From Lachnospiraceae bacterium (GTDB lineage: Bacteria > Bacillota > Clostridia > Lachnospirales > Lachnospiraceae), in contig JAFVAL010000066.1 of the NCBI GenBank assembly GCA_017480565.1, positions 1 through 40,873 on the forward strand: a stretch of DNA of 40,873 nt. The letters are read 5' to 3'. Each line of letters starts with the position of its first letter. The stretch's first letter is position 1. The position numbers and the translations under genes were made by a program. This document shows, one piece after another, positions 1 through 5,903 of the stretch. Below the pieces are notes generated by a model. That model worked only from the letters and a program-made list of their open reading frames with translations. It was not told the origin of the DNA and ran no database searches.

Positions 1-1814
1 GCAAATATGCGTGGGATGAAAATTACCGCGACACCGCAAGAGTCAACACCCACAAGACCGGTACCGCGCCTTGTAAGACCGCCTGTCCGGCGCATGTATC
101 GATTCAGGGTTACTTAAAGATGGCCAAAGAAGGCCGCTACGAGGAAGCACTCGCTTTGATCAAGCGTGAGAATCCGTTCCCTGCGATCTGCGGACGTGTC
201 TGCAACAAGCGTTGTGAAGATGCCTGTACCAGAGGCACCATCGATGCGCCTGTCGCAATCGACGATGTCAAGAAGTTCTTGGCAGAGCGTGACCTGCACG
301 CCGAGACCAGATACATCCCGAAGAAGCTCATCAACAAGGTAAATGGTACCTGGGATCAGAAGATCGCAATCATCGGTGCAGGCCCTGCCGGACTTTCCGC
401 TGCCTACTATCTCGCAACCCTCGGCTACAAGCCGACTGTATTTGAGAAAAATGCGAAGCCGGGCGGCATGATGACCTATGGAATTCCTTTCTTCAAGCTG
501 GAGAAAGACGTCATCGATGCATAAATCGACGTCATCCGTGAGCTTGGCGTAGAGATCAAGTGCGGCGTTGAGGTTGGCAAGGATGTCACAATCGCTGAGC
601 TCAAATAGCAGGGATATCAGGCATTTTACATTGCAATCGGCTGCCAGGGCGGCAGACTTCCGGGCGTTCCGGGCGACACCGCAGAAGGCACTGAGATCGC
701 AGTGAAGTTCCTTGAGAAAGCCCTTGCAGACACCGCCAAAGACTTAAGTGGTGAAGTCGTTGTCATCGGCGGCGGCAATGTCGCGATCGACTGCGCAAGA
801 ACCGCTGGCAGAAAGGGCGCAGATCACGTCTCCATGTATTGCCTGGAGTCCCGTGAGACCATGCCTGCCTCTGTCCAGGAGATCGAGGAAGCCGAGGAAG
901 AGGATGTCAAGATCTGTGCTGGCTGGGGTCCGAAGGAGATTCTGACAAATGAATCCGGCAAGGTTTGCGGCGTCGTCTTAAAGCGTTGCCTCTCCACGAT
1001 CGATCCGGAAACCGGACGCTTCTCCCCGAAGTACGACGAGGATGACACCATCACCGTTCCGGCTGATAAAGTGGTCTTCGCCATCGGCCAGGCCATCGAG
1101 TGGGGCAAGCTCCTTGAAGGAACCGCAGTCACCTTCCATCACGGCAACTATCCGGTGGCAGATCCTTTCACCTACCAGACCGCAGATCCTTGCATCTTCG
1201 TCGGCGGTGATGTCTTTACCGGACCGAAGTTCGTCATCGATGCGATCGGTCAGGGCCATGAGGCAGCAGAATCTCTGCGCAGATTCGTCTCAGCCAACAG
1301 CGTTTCTCTGACCATCGCAAGAGACCGTCGTTACTTCAAGTCCTTAGACAAGGACAACATTGCAATCGACTCTTACGATACCGCACAGAGACAGGTGCCT
1401 CCGGTAGACGAGACCATCGATTACAAGCATGAGTTTAAGGACAACCGCCTGATCTTCACTGAGGAACAGGTTAAGGCAGAAACCTCCCGTTGCCTCGGCT
1501 GTGGCGCAAGCATCGTAGATCAGAACAAATGTATCGGCTGCGGTCTTTGCACCACCCGCTGCGAATTCGACGCGATCCATCTGCACCGTGATCATCCGGA
1601 AGCATCCGATATGAGACGCGCCGAAGACAAGGTCGGAGGCCTCCTCTCCTACGCGATTCCGAGAGCGTTCAACATCATCAAGAACAGCGGCTCGGAAGAA
1701 GCCAAGATGATGCGCCAGAAGCGCAAAGAGTATAATGCAGCAACGAAGGAATTCCACAAGACGCATCCTCACACCGGAAATGCAGTCGATATCAATGAAC
1801 TGATGAAGGATTGA
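1..1814 (+). pseudogene. Ferredoxin/FAD NAD(P)-dependent oxidoreductase (GltD/DPYD-N-like), 5' end outside window, two in-frame stops
   Basis: The frame is open from the left edge and reads as an electron-transfer flavoprotein of the glutamate synthase small-subunit/dihydropyrimidine dehydrogenase N-domain family. Visible in order: the Cys-rich 4Fe-4S segment (APCKTACPAH, then CGRVCNKRCEDAC), an FAD Rossmann motif GAGPAGLSAAYY, an NAD(P) motif GGGNVAIDCAR, the FAD-closing segment GGDVFTGPKFVIDAIGQG and a C-terminal ferredoxin domain (CLGCGASIVDQNKCIGCGLC). The whole resembles the intact gene at 5904-8726, including the residues before the first motif, so the N-terminal part should lie left of the window. 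Two stops break the frame: TAA at 522-524, where the paralogue has Glu, and TAG at 606-608, in a stretch otherwise conserved. There is no frameshift; both sides stay in frame for hundreds of codons. It is either a very young pseudogene or a sequence error. The in vivo electron acceptor is unknown. Confidence 0.85.
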
Positions 1815-1842
1815 TGAACAAAAGGATGTCATAAGAATGTTG

Positions 1843-1873
1843 AAAGCCAGGTCAATTGTTGGCCTGGCTTTTT
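1843..1873 (+). terminator. Rho-independent terminator of the left-edge oxidoreductase gene
   Basis: AAAGCCAGG (1843-1851) pairs perfectly with CCTGGCTTT (1863-1871) around an 11-nt loop, and the right arm runs into a T-tract. It lies about 30 nt after the TGA at 1812-1814. Confidence 0.85.
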
Positions 1874-1928
1874 ATATATCATGAAAGATTAATTCTTAAA
1901 AGTTTATGCTGAAGTATATTCTTATACG

Positions 1929-1957
1929 TTGACGTCGAACACATGTTCTGATATAAT
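1929..1957 (+). promoter_or_regulatory. SigA-type promoter of the 27-codon gene (putative type I toxin mRNA)
   Basis: The -35 box is TTGACG (1929-1934), followed by a 17-nt spacer and a perfect TATAAT (1952-1957). Transcription should start near 1964, at the beginning of a small stem-loop GCTC-GCAA-GAGC (1964-1975) with a GNRA-type tetraloop, a feature that would protect the 5' end. This is one of the strongest promoters in the window, although the gene it serves encodes only 27 residues. Confidence 0.8.
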
Positions 1958-1976
1958 TAAAATGCTCGCAAGAGCA

Positions 1977-2007
1977 GGGAGCACTGCTAAAGCGCAGGCG
2001 GTTGGCC
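1977..2007 (+). repeat. Left (5') arm of a long-range RNA stem enclosing the small ORF
   Basis: Pairs with 2150-2174. Bases 1977-1987 pair with 2174-2164 and bases 1994-2007 pair with 2163-2150, giving 25 pairs. Only a 6-nt bulge (1988-1993) sits on the left side. The three departures from Watson-Crick (1978/2173, 1997/2160, 2004/2153) are all G on the left facing U on the right. They remain paired in RNA, which points to selection for RNA structure rather than a DNA palindrome. Confidence 0.8.
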
Positions 2008-2030
2008 ATCACATCCGAAAGGAGGTGATC
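2008..2030 (+). promoter_or_regulatory. Shine-Dalgarno-sequestering hairpin with full-length anti-16S match
   Basis: GAAAGGAGGTGATC (2017-2030) is complementary over 14 nt to the conserved 3' end of bacterial 16S rRNA, far more than an ordinary ribosome binding site. The same bases form a hairpin: ATCAC (2008-2012) with GTGAT (2025-2029), one A/G mismatch, then TCC (2014-2016) with GGA (2021-2023), capped by a GAAA tetraloop. The helix starts directly after base 2007, the last paired base of the long-range stem, so the two could stack. The fold would bury the ribosome binding site, as in known type I toxin mRNAs. Confidence 0.75.
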
Positions 2031-2032
2031 GC

Positions 2033-2116
2033 ATGCCTATTACTTTAACATTTCATGTGTTTGGGTTAACCATCACAGTTACAGTAAAAAGCAACAGCCG
2101 CCACTCGGGGAAGTGA
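2033..2116 (+). CDS. 27-residue peptide, putative type I toxin-like small protein
   Basis: ATG at 2033 lies 2 nt after the exceptionally long Shine-Dalgarno match; TGA at 2114-2116. The peptide begins MPITLTFHVFGLTITVTV and ends in a basic, polar tail with K, R, H and K. The core alternates Thr with Ile/Val/Leu/Phe, so it reads more like an amphipathic beta-strand than the alpha-helical membrane toxins of the TxpA, BsrG or Fst types. I do not recognise the family. The toxin call rests on context: strong promoter, folded leader with hidden ribosome binding site, 5'-3' pairing of the mRNA, and a convergent antisense RNA from a perfect promoter covering the last codons. Alternatives are a small regulatory RNA with an incidental peptide, or a signalling or antimicrobial peptide. 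Confidence 0.65.
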   Translation: MPITLTFHVFGLTITVTVKSNSRHSGK

Positions 2117-2124
2117 CGGTTGTT
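2086..2124 (-). terminator. Intrinsic terminator of the antisense RNA, overlapping the 3' end of the small ORF
   Basis: AACAGCCG (2093-2100) pairs with CGGTTGTT (2117-2124), and CACT (2102-2105) with AGTG (2112-2115), around a 6-nt loop. Read on the minus strand the hairpin is followed by CTTTTT (2091-2086), a proper U-tract. On the plus strand it is followed only by TAATAAAA, so it stops the antisense RNA better than the sense mRNA. The last codons and stop of the 27-codon gene form the stem and loop. Confidence 0.75.
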
Positions 2125-2149
2125 TAATAAAAAACCATTATTAACTCGA

Positions 2150-2174
2150 GGCTAACCGCTTGCGCAGTGCTCTC
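2150..2174 (+). repeat. Right (3') arm of the long-range RNA stem
   Basis: Partner of 1977-2007, with 25 of 25 bases paired including three G-U pairs. It lies downstream of the stop codon and at the start of the antisense transcript, so it serves both RNAs. The sense mRNA must extend at least to 2174 for the pairing to exist; I see no clear sense-strand terminator, only a T6 run at 2197-2202. Confidence 0.75.
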
Positions 2175-2184
2175 TACAAATATT

Positions 2185-2213
2185 ATTATACAAGCCTTTT
2201 TTGGTTTTGTCAA
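2185..2213 (-). promoter_or_regulatory. Perfect-consensus SigA promoter of the antisense RNA
   Basis: On the minus strand, TTGACA (2213-2208), a 17-nt spacer (2207-2191) and TATAAT (2190-2185): a 12-of-12 match with ideal spacing. The next protein gene on that strand within reach is the small ORF in antisense, and an intrinsic terminator follows within about 100 nt. The promoter can therefore only make a short RNA. Confidence 0.85.
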
Positions 2214-2216
2214 ATA

Positions 2217-2370
2217 TTACTGCCGATCGACTATCTTGTAATCTGCAGCAGCTTTCTTATCAAGCTGAGAAGCAAAATCTGCGATCAGTTCTGTCATAGA
2301 AACAAAGCTTGGACGAAGATCCATATACTGCTCATGATATCTCTGAGAGGAAACGGTCGAAAAACATTCG
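2217..2370 (-). other. Possible decayed coding remnant downstream of the zinc-ribbon gene
   Basis: Between the antisense promoter and the stop of the zinc-ribbon gene, the minus strand reads as protein-like sequence in two frames. One frame gives KAMRMFFDRFLSE, and after a one-base shift near 2353 another gives RYHEQYMDLRPSFVSMTEL and on to a TAA at 2217-2219. No start codon with a ribosome binding site is evident. I cannot name the parent family. It may be the relic of a gene displaced from the slot between the small-RNA locus and the zinc-ribbon gene, or chance. Confidence 0.25.
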
Positions 2371-2404
2371 CATGGCCTTCCCGATCTCGCTCAAAAGAAA
2401 ATGA

Positions 2405-3223
2405 TTATTCCGCTACCTGATAATAATAGCAAGAATACCCCACCAGTTCATTCGTGTCCTGATCAAAGCGAAAATCCAGCGAAACAGCCAATTTTGTTTG
2501 ATCCGAACCTTCGAATTCAAATACATAATCATAAATAGTATCGCCGAGGGCTGCTTTTGCTCCATCCGCCCATGCTTCATTCGAAATCATCCACTGATAC
2601 AGGTAAAAGTCCTCAGTCATCTCTCCTGTATAATCAGGTTCTCCGTAGAGCTTTCGAATGGATTCTGTGGTATCTCCGGGCTTCGCCCCTCTCGCAAGAA
2701 CAAATTCCTCTTCTGTTTCAATATCCAGAAAAACACCGCCGTTTAAAACTGCGATGACACCTGCATCTTCATACCTTTGTGTCGAAGGGAAATAGACTAA
2801 GAAATCGTCTTGTGCCAATTCTCCGGTATGTCCTTCCATCGCCTCAAACCGTGCTTTCAGTTTTTCCTGATATACCGCATTCCACTCTTCCTCATCCATC
2901 GTAGTGGTCTCCTCTGCCGTGGTTGTCGTCTGCATCGCTACGTTTTGATTCTTGTCATTCTTTCCGACTTTGCTCACCAAAAAAATAGCTACGGCCACAA
3001 GGCAGATGCCTAAAACAGCCCAAAGCACGGTCTGCTTCCCATTCTTTGCAGACTTCTGCTCAAGAGTCTTCCGGGATTTCTGCCAATCTTCCTCCGATCC
3101 AAAATACCTGTTCTGAGGTTTACTTGCATTGGTCTCCGGCTCTTTTCCGTTCCGCGCTGCCCCACAAGCCGGACACCTCATTGCAGAGTCACTATAGTTT
3201 GCCCCACATTTCCAACATTTCAT
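2405..3223 (-). CDS. Zinc-ribbon, single-TM protein with extracytoplasmic domain
   Basis: 272 residues. The N-terminus is a zinc ribbon (MKCWKCGANY, then MRCPACGAARNG: two CxxC knuckles), followed by a polar linker, one membrane helix (about residues 65-85, VLWAVLGICLVAVAIFLV), a Thr/Glu-rich stalk and an extracytoplasmic C-terminal domain. That domain contains GAKPGDTTESIRKLYGEPD, similar in style to small periplasmic or cell-wall modules with a G-x-T-...-YG-P-D turn. The arrangement (cytosolic zinc ribbon, helix, outer domain) is common in Clostridia and of unknown function. The ribosome binding site AGAGGAAGAAG lies upstream of the ATG. It stands alone, 160 nt after the amidophosphoribosyltransferase gene, and no clear promoter is visible. 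Confidence 0.75.
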   Translation of the reverse strand: MKCWKCGANYSDSAMRCPACGAARNGKEPETNASKPQNRYFGSEEDWQKSRKTLEQKSAKNGKQTVLWAVLGICLVAVAIFLVSKVGKNDKNQNVAMQTTTTAEETTTMDEEEWNAVYQEKLKARFEAMEGHTGELAQDDFLVYFPSTQRYEDAGVIAVLNGGVFLDIETEEEFVLARGAKPGDTTESIRKLYGEPDYTGEMTEDFYLYQWMISNEAWADGAKAALGDTIYDYVFEFEGSDQTKLAVSLDFRFDQDTNELVGYSCYYYQVAE

Positions 3224-3383
3224 AAATAATCTTCTTCCTCTTTTCTTGTTCTTATTTTTTCAATGTTTCCGGATCGATTTACTCCGGGTTGGGCAGCTCC
3301 TCCACCTCCTGTACTTTTATAGCAGGTGCTTCGATCGTCATTTGATACGTTCGTTGTCGGGCACGCCTCCGTTCCCTCTACAC

Positions 3384-4796
3384 TTATTCTTTTCCGGTCC
3401 AGCAATACGTGCAAAGTTTCTCTTCGTCCACACCAACCGCTGCGATCATATCATCCAGTCGGTTGTACTTCAAGCTCGTGAAGTTTTGCTGCACACCAAT
3501 CTCATGCACCATTCTCTGATATCTCTCACTGTCCGGGTTCGCATATTCTGCGAGAACTTCGCGCGAGACATCTCCCTCCAAAGCCTTGATGACCCTTCTG
3601 GCAAATAATTCCATCTCCGAGGTAGATCTCGAGAAGTTCACATACTTGCAGCCAAACAGAATCGGCGGGCAAGCAGGACGCACATGCACTTCCTTTGCAC
3701 CACTCTGGTATAAGAATTCAGTCGTCTCTCTCAGCTGTGTGCCGCGCACGATCGAGTCATCAATTAAAAGCAAACGCTGTCCGTCGATCAGATCGTGCAC
3801 CGGGATCAGTTTCATCCTGGCAATCATATCACGCTGGCTCTGGATCGTTGGCATAAACGATCTCGGCCAGGTCGGCGTATACTTGATAAACGGTCTGGAA
3901 AATGGAATGCCGGATTCATTTGCATAGCCGATGGCATGCGCGGTGCCGGAGTCCGGAACACCTGCCACAGCATCGATCTCAACGCGGCTTAAGCCGTCGC
4001 GCTTTGCCAACATACTGCCGCAGTGCACACGCATTTTCTCAACGGACATGCCCTCGTAACTGCTGGAGGGATAGCCGTAGTAAACCCAGAGGAAGGTGCA
4101 GATGCGCATCTTCTCTCCCGGCTTTGCCAGTGTGGTCACCGCCTCAGGCGTCATCACGACGATCTCGCCAGGACCCAGTTCCTTGTAATCCTGGTAGCCA
4201 AGGTTCAGATAGGCGAACGACTCAAAGCTTGCGCAGTAACCGTCGTCCTTCTTACCGATGACGACCGGTGTGCGACCAAACTTATCTCTCGCCAGATAGA
4301 TCCCCTTCGGTGTTAAAAGAAGCATCGTCATCGATCCTTCGATCAGATCCTGCGCATTCTTAATACCATCGACAAGATTTTCCTTCTCCACAATCAGAGA
4401 AGCAACCATCTCGGTCGGATTGATCTCTCCGGTACTCATCTCCTGGAAATGAATCCCGTGATGCTCCATGACGCGCTCGCACAAGGCTTTCATGTTCGTG
4501 ATCTTACCAACTGTGCAGATCGCAAACGTCCCGTGATGCGAACGAACGATTAAAGGCTGCGGCTCGTAATCCGAGATGCAGCCTATGCCAAGATAGCCCT
4601 CCATCTCGTGAAAATCCTTCTCGAATTTTGTACGAAACGGGCTGTTTTCAATGTTATGAATGGCGCGGTCGAATCCATTTTCCCCATAGACCGCCATACC
4701 CGCTCTGCGGGTACCAAGATGTGAATGATAATCGGTTCCGAAGAACAAATCGAACACACAGCTATTCTTCAGTGCTGCTGCAAAAAATCCACCCAT
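3384..4796 (-). CDS. Divergent amidophosphoribosyltransferase (PurF-like)
   Basis: 470 residues. PurF family: Ntn-type glutamine amidotransferase plus PRPP-binding phosphoribosyltransferase, the first step of purine synthesis. The PRPP loop LLLIDDSIVRGTQ and the upstream GVPDSGTAHAIGYA are well kept. A Cys at position 13 (NSCVF) aligns with the catalytic N-terminal Cys exposed by propeptide removal, although the usual C-G-V-F-G-I is altered to C-V-F-D-L. Cys residues at the positions of the four 4Fe-4S ligands of Bacillus-type PurF are present (RICTF, LFGCKY, CTYC). The N-terminal domain is clearly divergent from classical PurF, so it may be a second paralogue with changed regulation. It is not in a pur operon here. 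Confidence 0.8.
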   Translation of the reverse strand: MGGFFAAALKNSCVFDLFFGTDYHSHLGTRRAGMAVYGENGFDRAIHNIENSPFRTKFEKDFHEMEGYLGIGCISDYEPQPLIVRSHHGTFAICTVGKITNMKALCERVMEHHGIHFQEMSTGEINPTEMVASLIVEKENLVDGIKNAQDLIEGSMTMLLLTPKGIYLARDKFGRTPVVIGKKDDGYCASFESFAYLNLGYQDYKELGPGEIVVMTPEAVTTLAKPGEKMRICTFLWVYYGYPSSSYEGMSVEKMRVHCGSMLAKRDGLSRVEIDAVAGVPDSGTAHAIGYANESGIPFSRPFIKYTPTWPRSFMPTIQSQRDMIARMKLIPVHDLIDGQRLLLIDDSIVRGTQLRETTEFLYQSGAKEVHVRPACPPILFGCKYVNFSRSTSEMELFARRVIKALEGDVSREVLAEYANPDSERYQRMVHEIGVQQNFTSLKYNRLDDMIAAVGVDEEKLCTYCWTGKE

Positions 4797-4879
4797 GGAC
4801 GTACCCCCTCGTTCTTGGTGATTTGCTTATAAATGACTCCCTAATCATAAGTCGTGTTTATGAATCACACGATACCGAC

Positions 4880-4908
4880 ATTATACATGTAAACAGGATT
4901 CTGCGCAA
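4880..4908 (-). promoter_or_regulatory. Promoter and leader hairpin of the PurF-like gene
   Basis: On the minus strand, TTGCGC (4908-4903), a 17-nt spacer and TATAAT (4885-4880). The leader of about 75 nt begins with a hairpin, TCGTGT/ACACGA (4852-4872, 6-bp stem, 9-nt loop), close to the start site, which could be an operator or a 5' stabiliser. I see no purine riboswitch core. Confidence 0.55.
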
Positions 4909-4915
4909 GAAAATG

Positions 4916-5821
4916 TTAGAAATCAGACAATTCTAATGTGGCGGAGCCGCAGGTTCGTTTTACGTCCCTTAAAAATCTTAAGAATCCTTCGGGGAGGTCT
5001 TTCTGGTCTGCCAGGGAGTTATCCCCGATCGAGATCATTTTATTTTTGCCGTGATAATCGCTGCCAGCTGTGATGTATAGATCATACTTCTTAGCAAATG
5101 CAAGCATTTCGCTGGTCAGTTTCGGTGTAAAGCCGGAATAGAACGCCTCCACGCCTTGTAAGCCAAAGCCGATGAGCCTCTTCAGTCTTGCGTCCATCTC
5201 GTCTCCAACGATGAGTTGATCACCGCTTCCGTAACAAGGGTGTGCCAGCACCGGGATACCGCCAGCGCCTAAGATTCCGGCGATCGCTTCTTCCGGCTTC
5301 ACATACAGATTTTTCGTATGCAGTTTGTTTAAGTAGTCACGAATAGCCACTTCCTTGCTCGGGACGTAGCCGTACTTGACCATCATATTCGCGATGTGAG
5401 GTTTCCCTGGATTGTCAAGTGCATAGATCGCATCCTCATCCGCCTCAGAAAACGCAAAATGAAACGCATCCCGCAAGAAATCGATCCTCTGGCGCGCTTT
5501 GTACATCCGGTAGCCGTGCCCTAAATTCACCACATCCTGGATCGACTGACCCTTAGGGTCATAACCGTAGCCTAAGATATGATATTTACCAAGCGCATCT
5601 CTACAAGAGAATTCAACGCCGCAGACAAAGACCGGATCTTCTTCCGTAAGTAGGGACAGAATCTCTTCGCAGCCCTTTGTCGCATCGTGATCACTGATCG
5701 CAAACATCTCCAGTCCTGCCTGTTTCACATGCGCAAGAATCTCCTGCGGGGTATCGGTTCCGTCGGAAACTGTCGTGTGCATATGCAAATCAATCTTTCG
5801 TGGATGAATGACTCGGCTCAT
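4916..5821 (-). CDS. PHP-domain metal-dependent phosphoesterase (TrpH/YciV-like)
   Basis: 301 residues. The four PHP metal-binding motifs are visible: HMHTTVSDG near residue 13, ISDHDA, GVEFSC, and the C-terminal pair LAHPCYG and GSDYHG. This is the single-domain PHP architecture of 3',5'-nucleotide bisphosphatase / RNase AM-like enzymes. The substrate (nucleotide bisphosphates or RNA 5' ends) is inferred from the family. It follows the large oxidoreductase gene, separated from it by a strong hairpin, and a GAGGAGAG ribosome binding site precedes the ATG. Confidence 0.8.
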   Translation of the reverse strand: MSRVIHPRKIDLHMHTTVSDGTDTPQEILAHVKQAGLEMFAISDHDATKGCEEILSLLTEEDPVFVCGVEFSCRDALGKYHILGYGYDPKGQSIQDVVNLGHGYRMYKARQRIDFLRDAFHFAFSEADEDAIYALDNPGKPHIANMMVKYGYVPSKEVAIRDYLNKLHTKNLYVKPEEAIAGILGAGGIPVLAHPCYGSGDQLIVGDEMDARLKRLIGFGLQGVEAFYSGFTPKLTSEMLAFAKKYDLYITAGSDYHGKNKMISIGDNSLADQKDLPEGFLRFLRDVKRTCGSATLELSDF

Positions 5822-5847
5822 TTTTCTCTCCTCTGGTAAATGTGGCA

Positions 5848-5876
5848 GGAGCGTTGTTTAAAAACTACAACGCTCC
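5848..5876 (-). terminator. Strong hairpin between the oxidoreductase and PHP genes
   Basis: GGAGCGTTGT (5848-5857) pairs perfectly with ACAACGCTCC (5867-5876) around a 9-nt loop. Neither side has a real T-tract, so it may be a weak terminator, an RNA 3'-end stabiliser, or an attenuator between the two genes. Confidence 0.5.
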
Positions 5877-5903
5877 CATGTTTACCCTTGTTACAAATGT
5901 GAT

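Larger units (their letters stand above)
2086..2177 (-). ncRNA. Putative cis-antisense RNA (type I antitoxin candidate)
   Basis: Predicted from a perfect promoter (2185-2213) with start near 2177 and an intrinsic terminator ending near 2086, giving an RNA of about 92 nt. It is fully complementary to the 3' half of the small-ORF mRNA: the last third of the coding region, the terminator hairpin and the right arm of the long-range stem. Its 5' part is the complement of 2150-2174 and is therefore nearly identical to the mRNA's own 5' arm (1977-2007). It could compete with that arm for the same target or start a kissing complex. The geometry (convergent, 3'-overlapping) matches txpA/RatA and bsrG/SR4 of Bacillus subtilis, but the sequence does not resemble them. 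Confidence 0.65.

Noticed and set aside
522-608. Stop-codon reassignment or pyrrolysine/selenocysteine decoding as explanation of the internal stops
   Set aside because: TAA, TAG and TGA all end normal genes in the window, both internal stops (TAA and TAG) would need decoding, and no recoding element is visible.
1344-1832. 162-codon minus-strand open frame
   Set aside because: Shadow of the oxidoreductase gene; no ribosome binding site and low-complexity composition typical of antisense frames.
3220-3414. Small minus-strand frames after the PurF-like gene, including a 20-codon one ending near 3292
   Set aside because: No convincing start or ribosome binding site; proline/glutamate-rich text is too short to support a gene.
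4797-4915. Purine riboswitch ahead of the PurF-like gene
   Set aside because: Only a simple 6-bp hairpin is present; the three-way junction core bases of purine riboswitches are missing.
5848-5876. Second copy of the 5'-3' paired small-RNA locus
   Set aside because: The hairpin is simple, has no enclosed ORF or promoter pair, and shares no sequence with the 1929-2213 locus.
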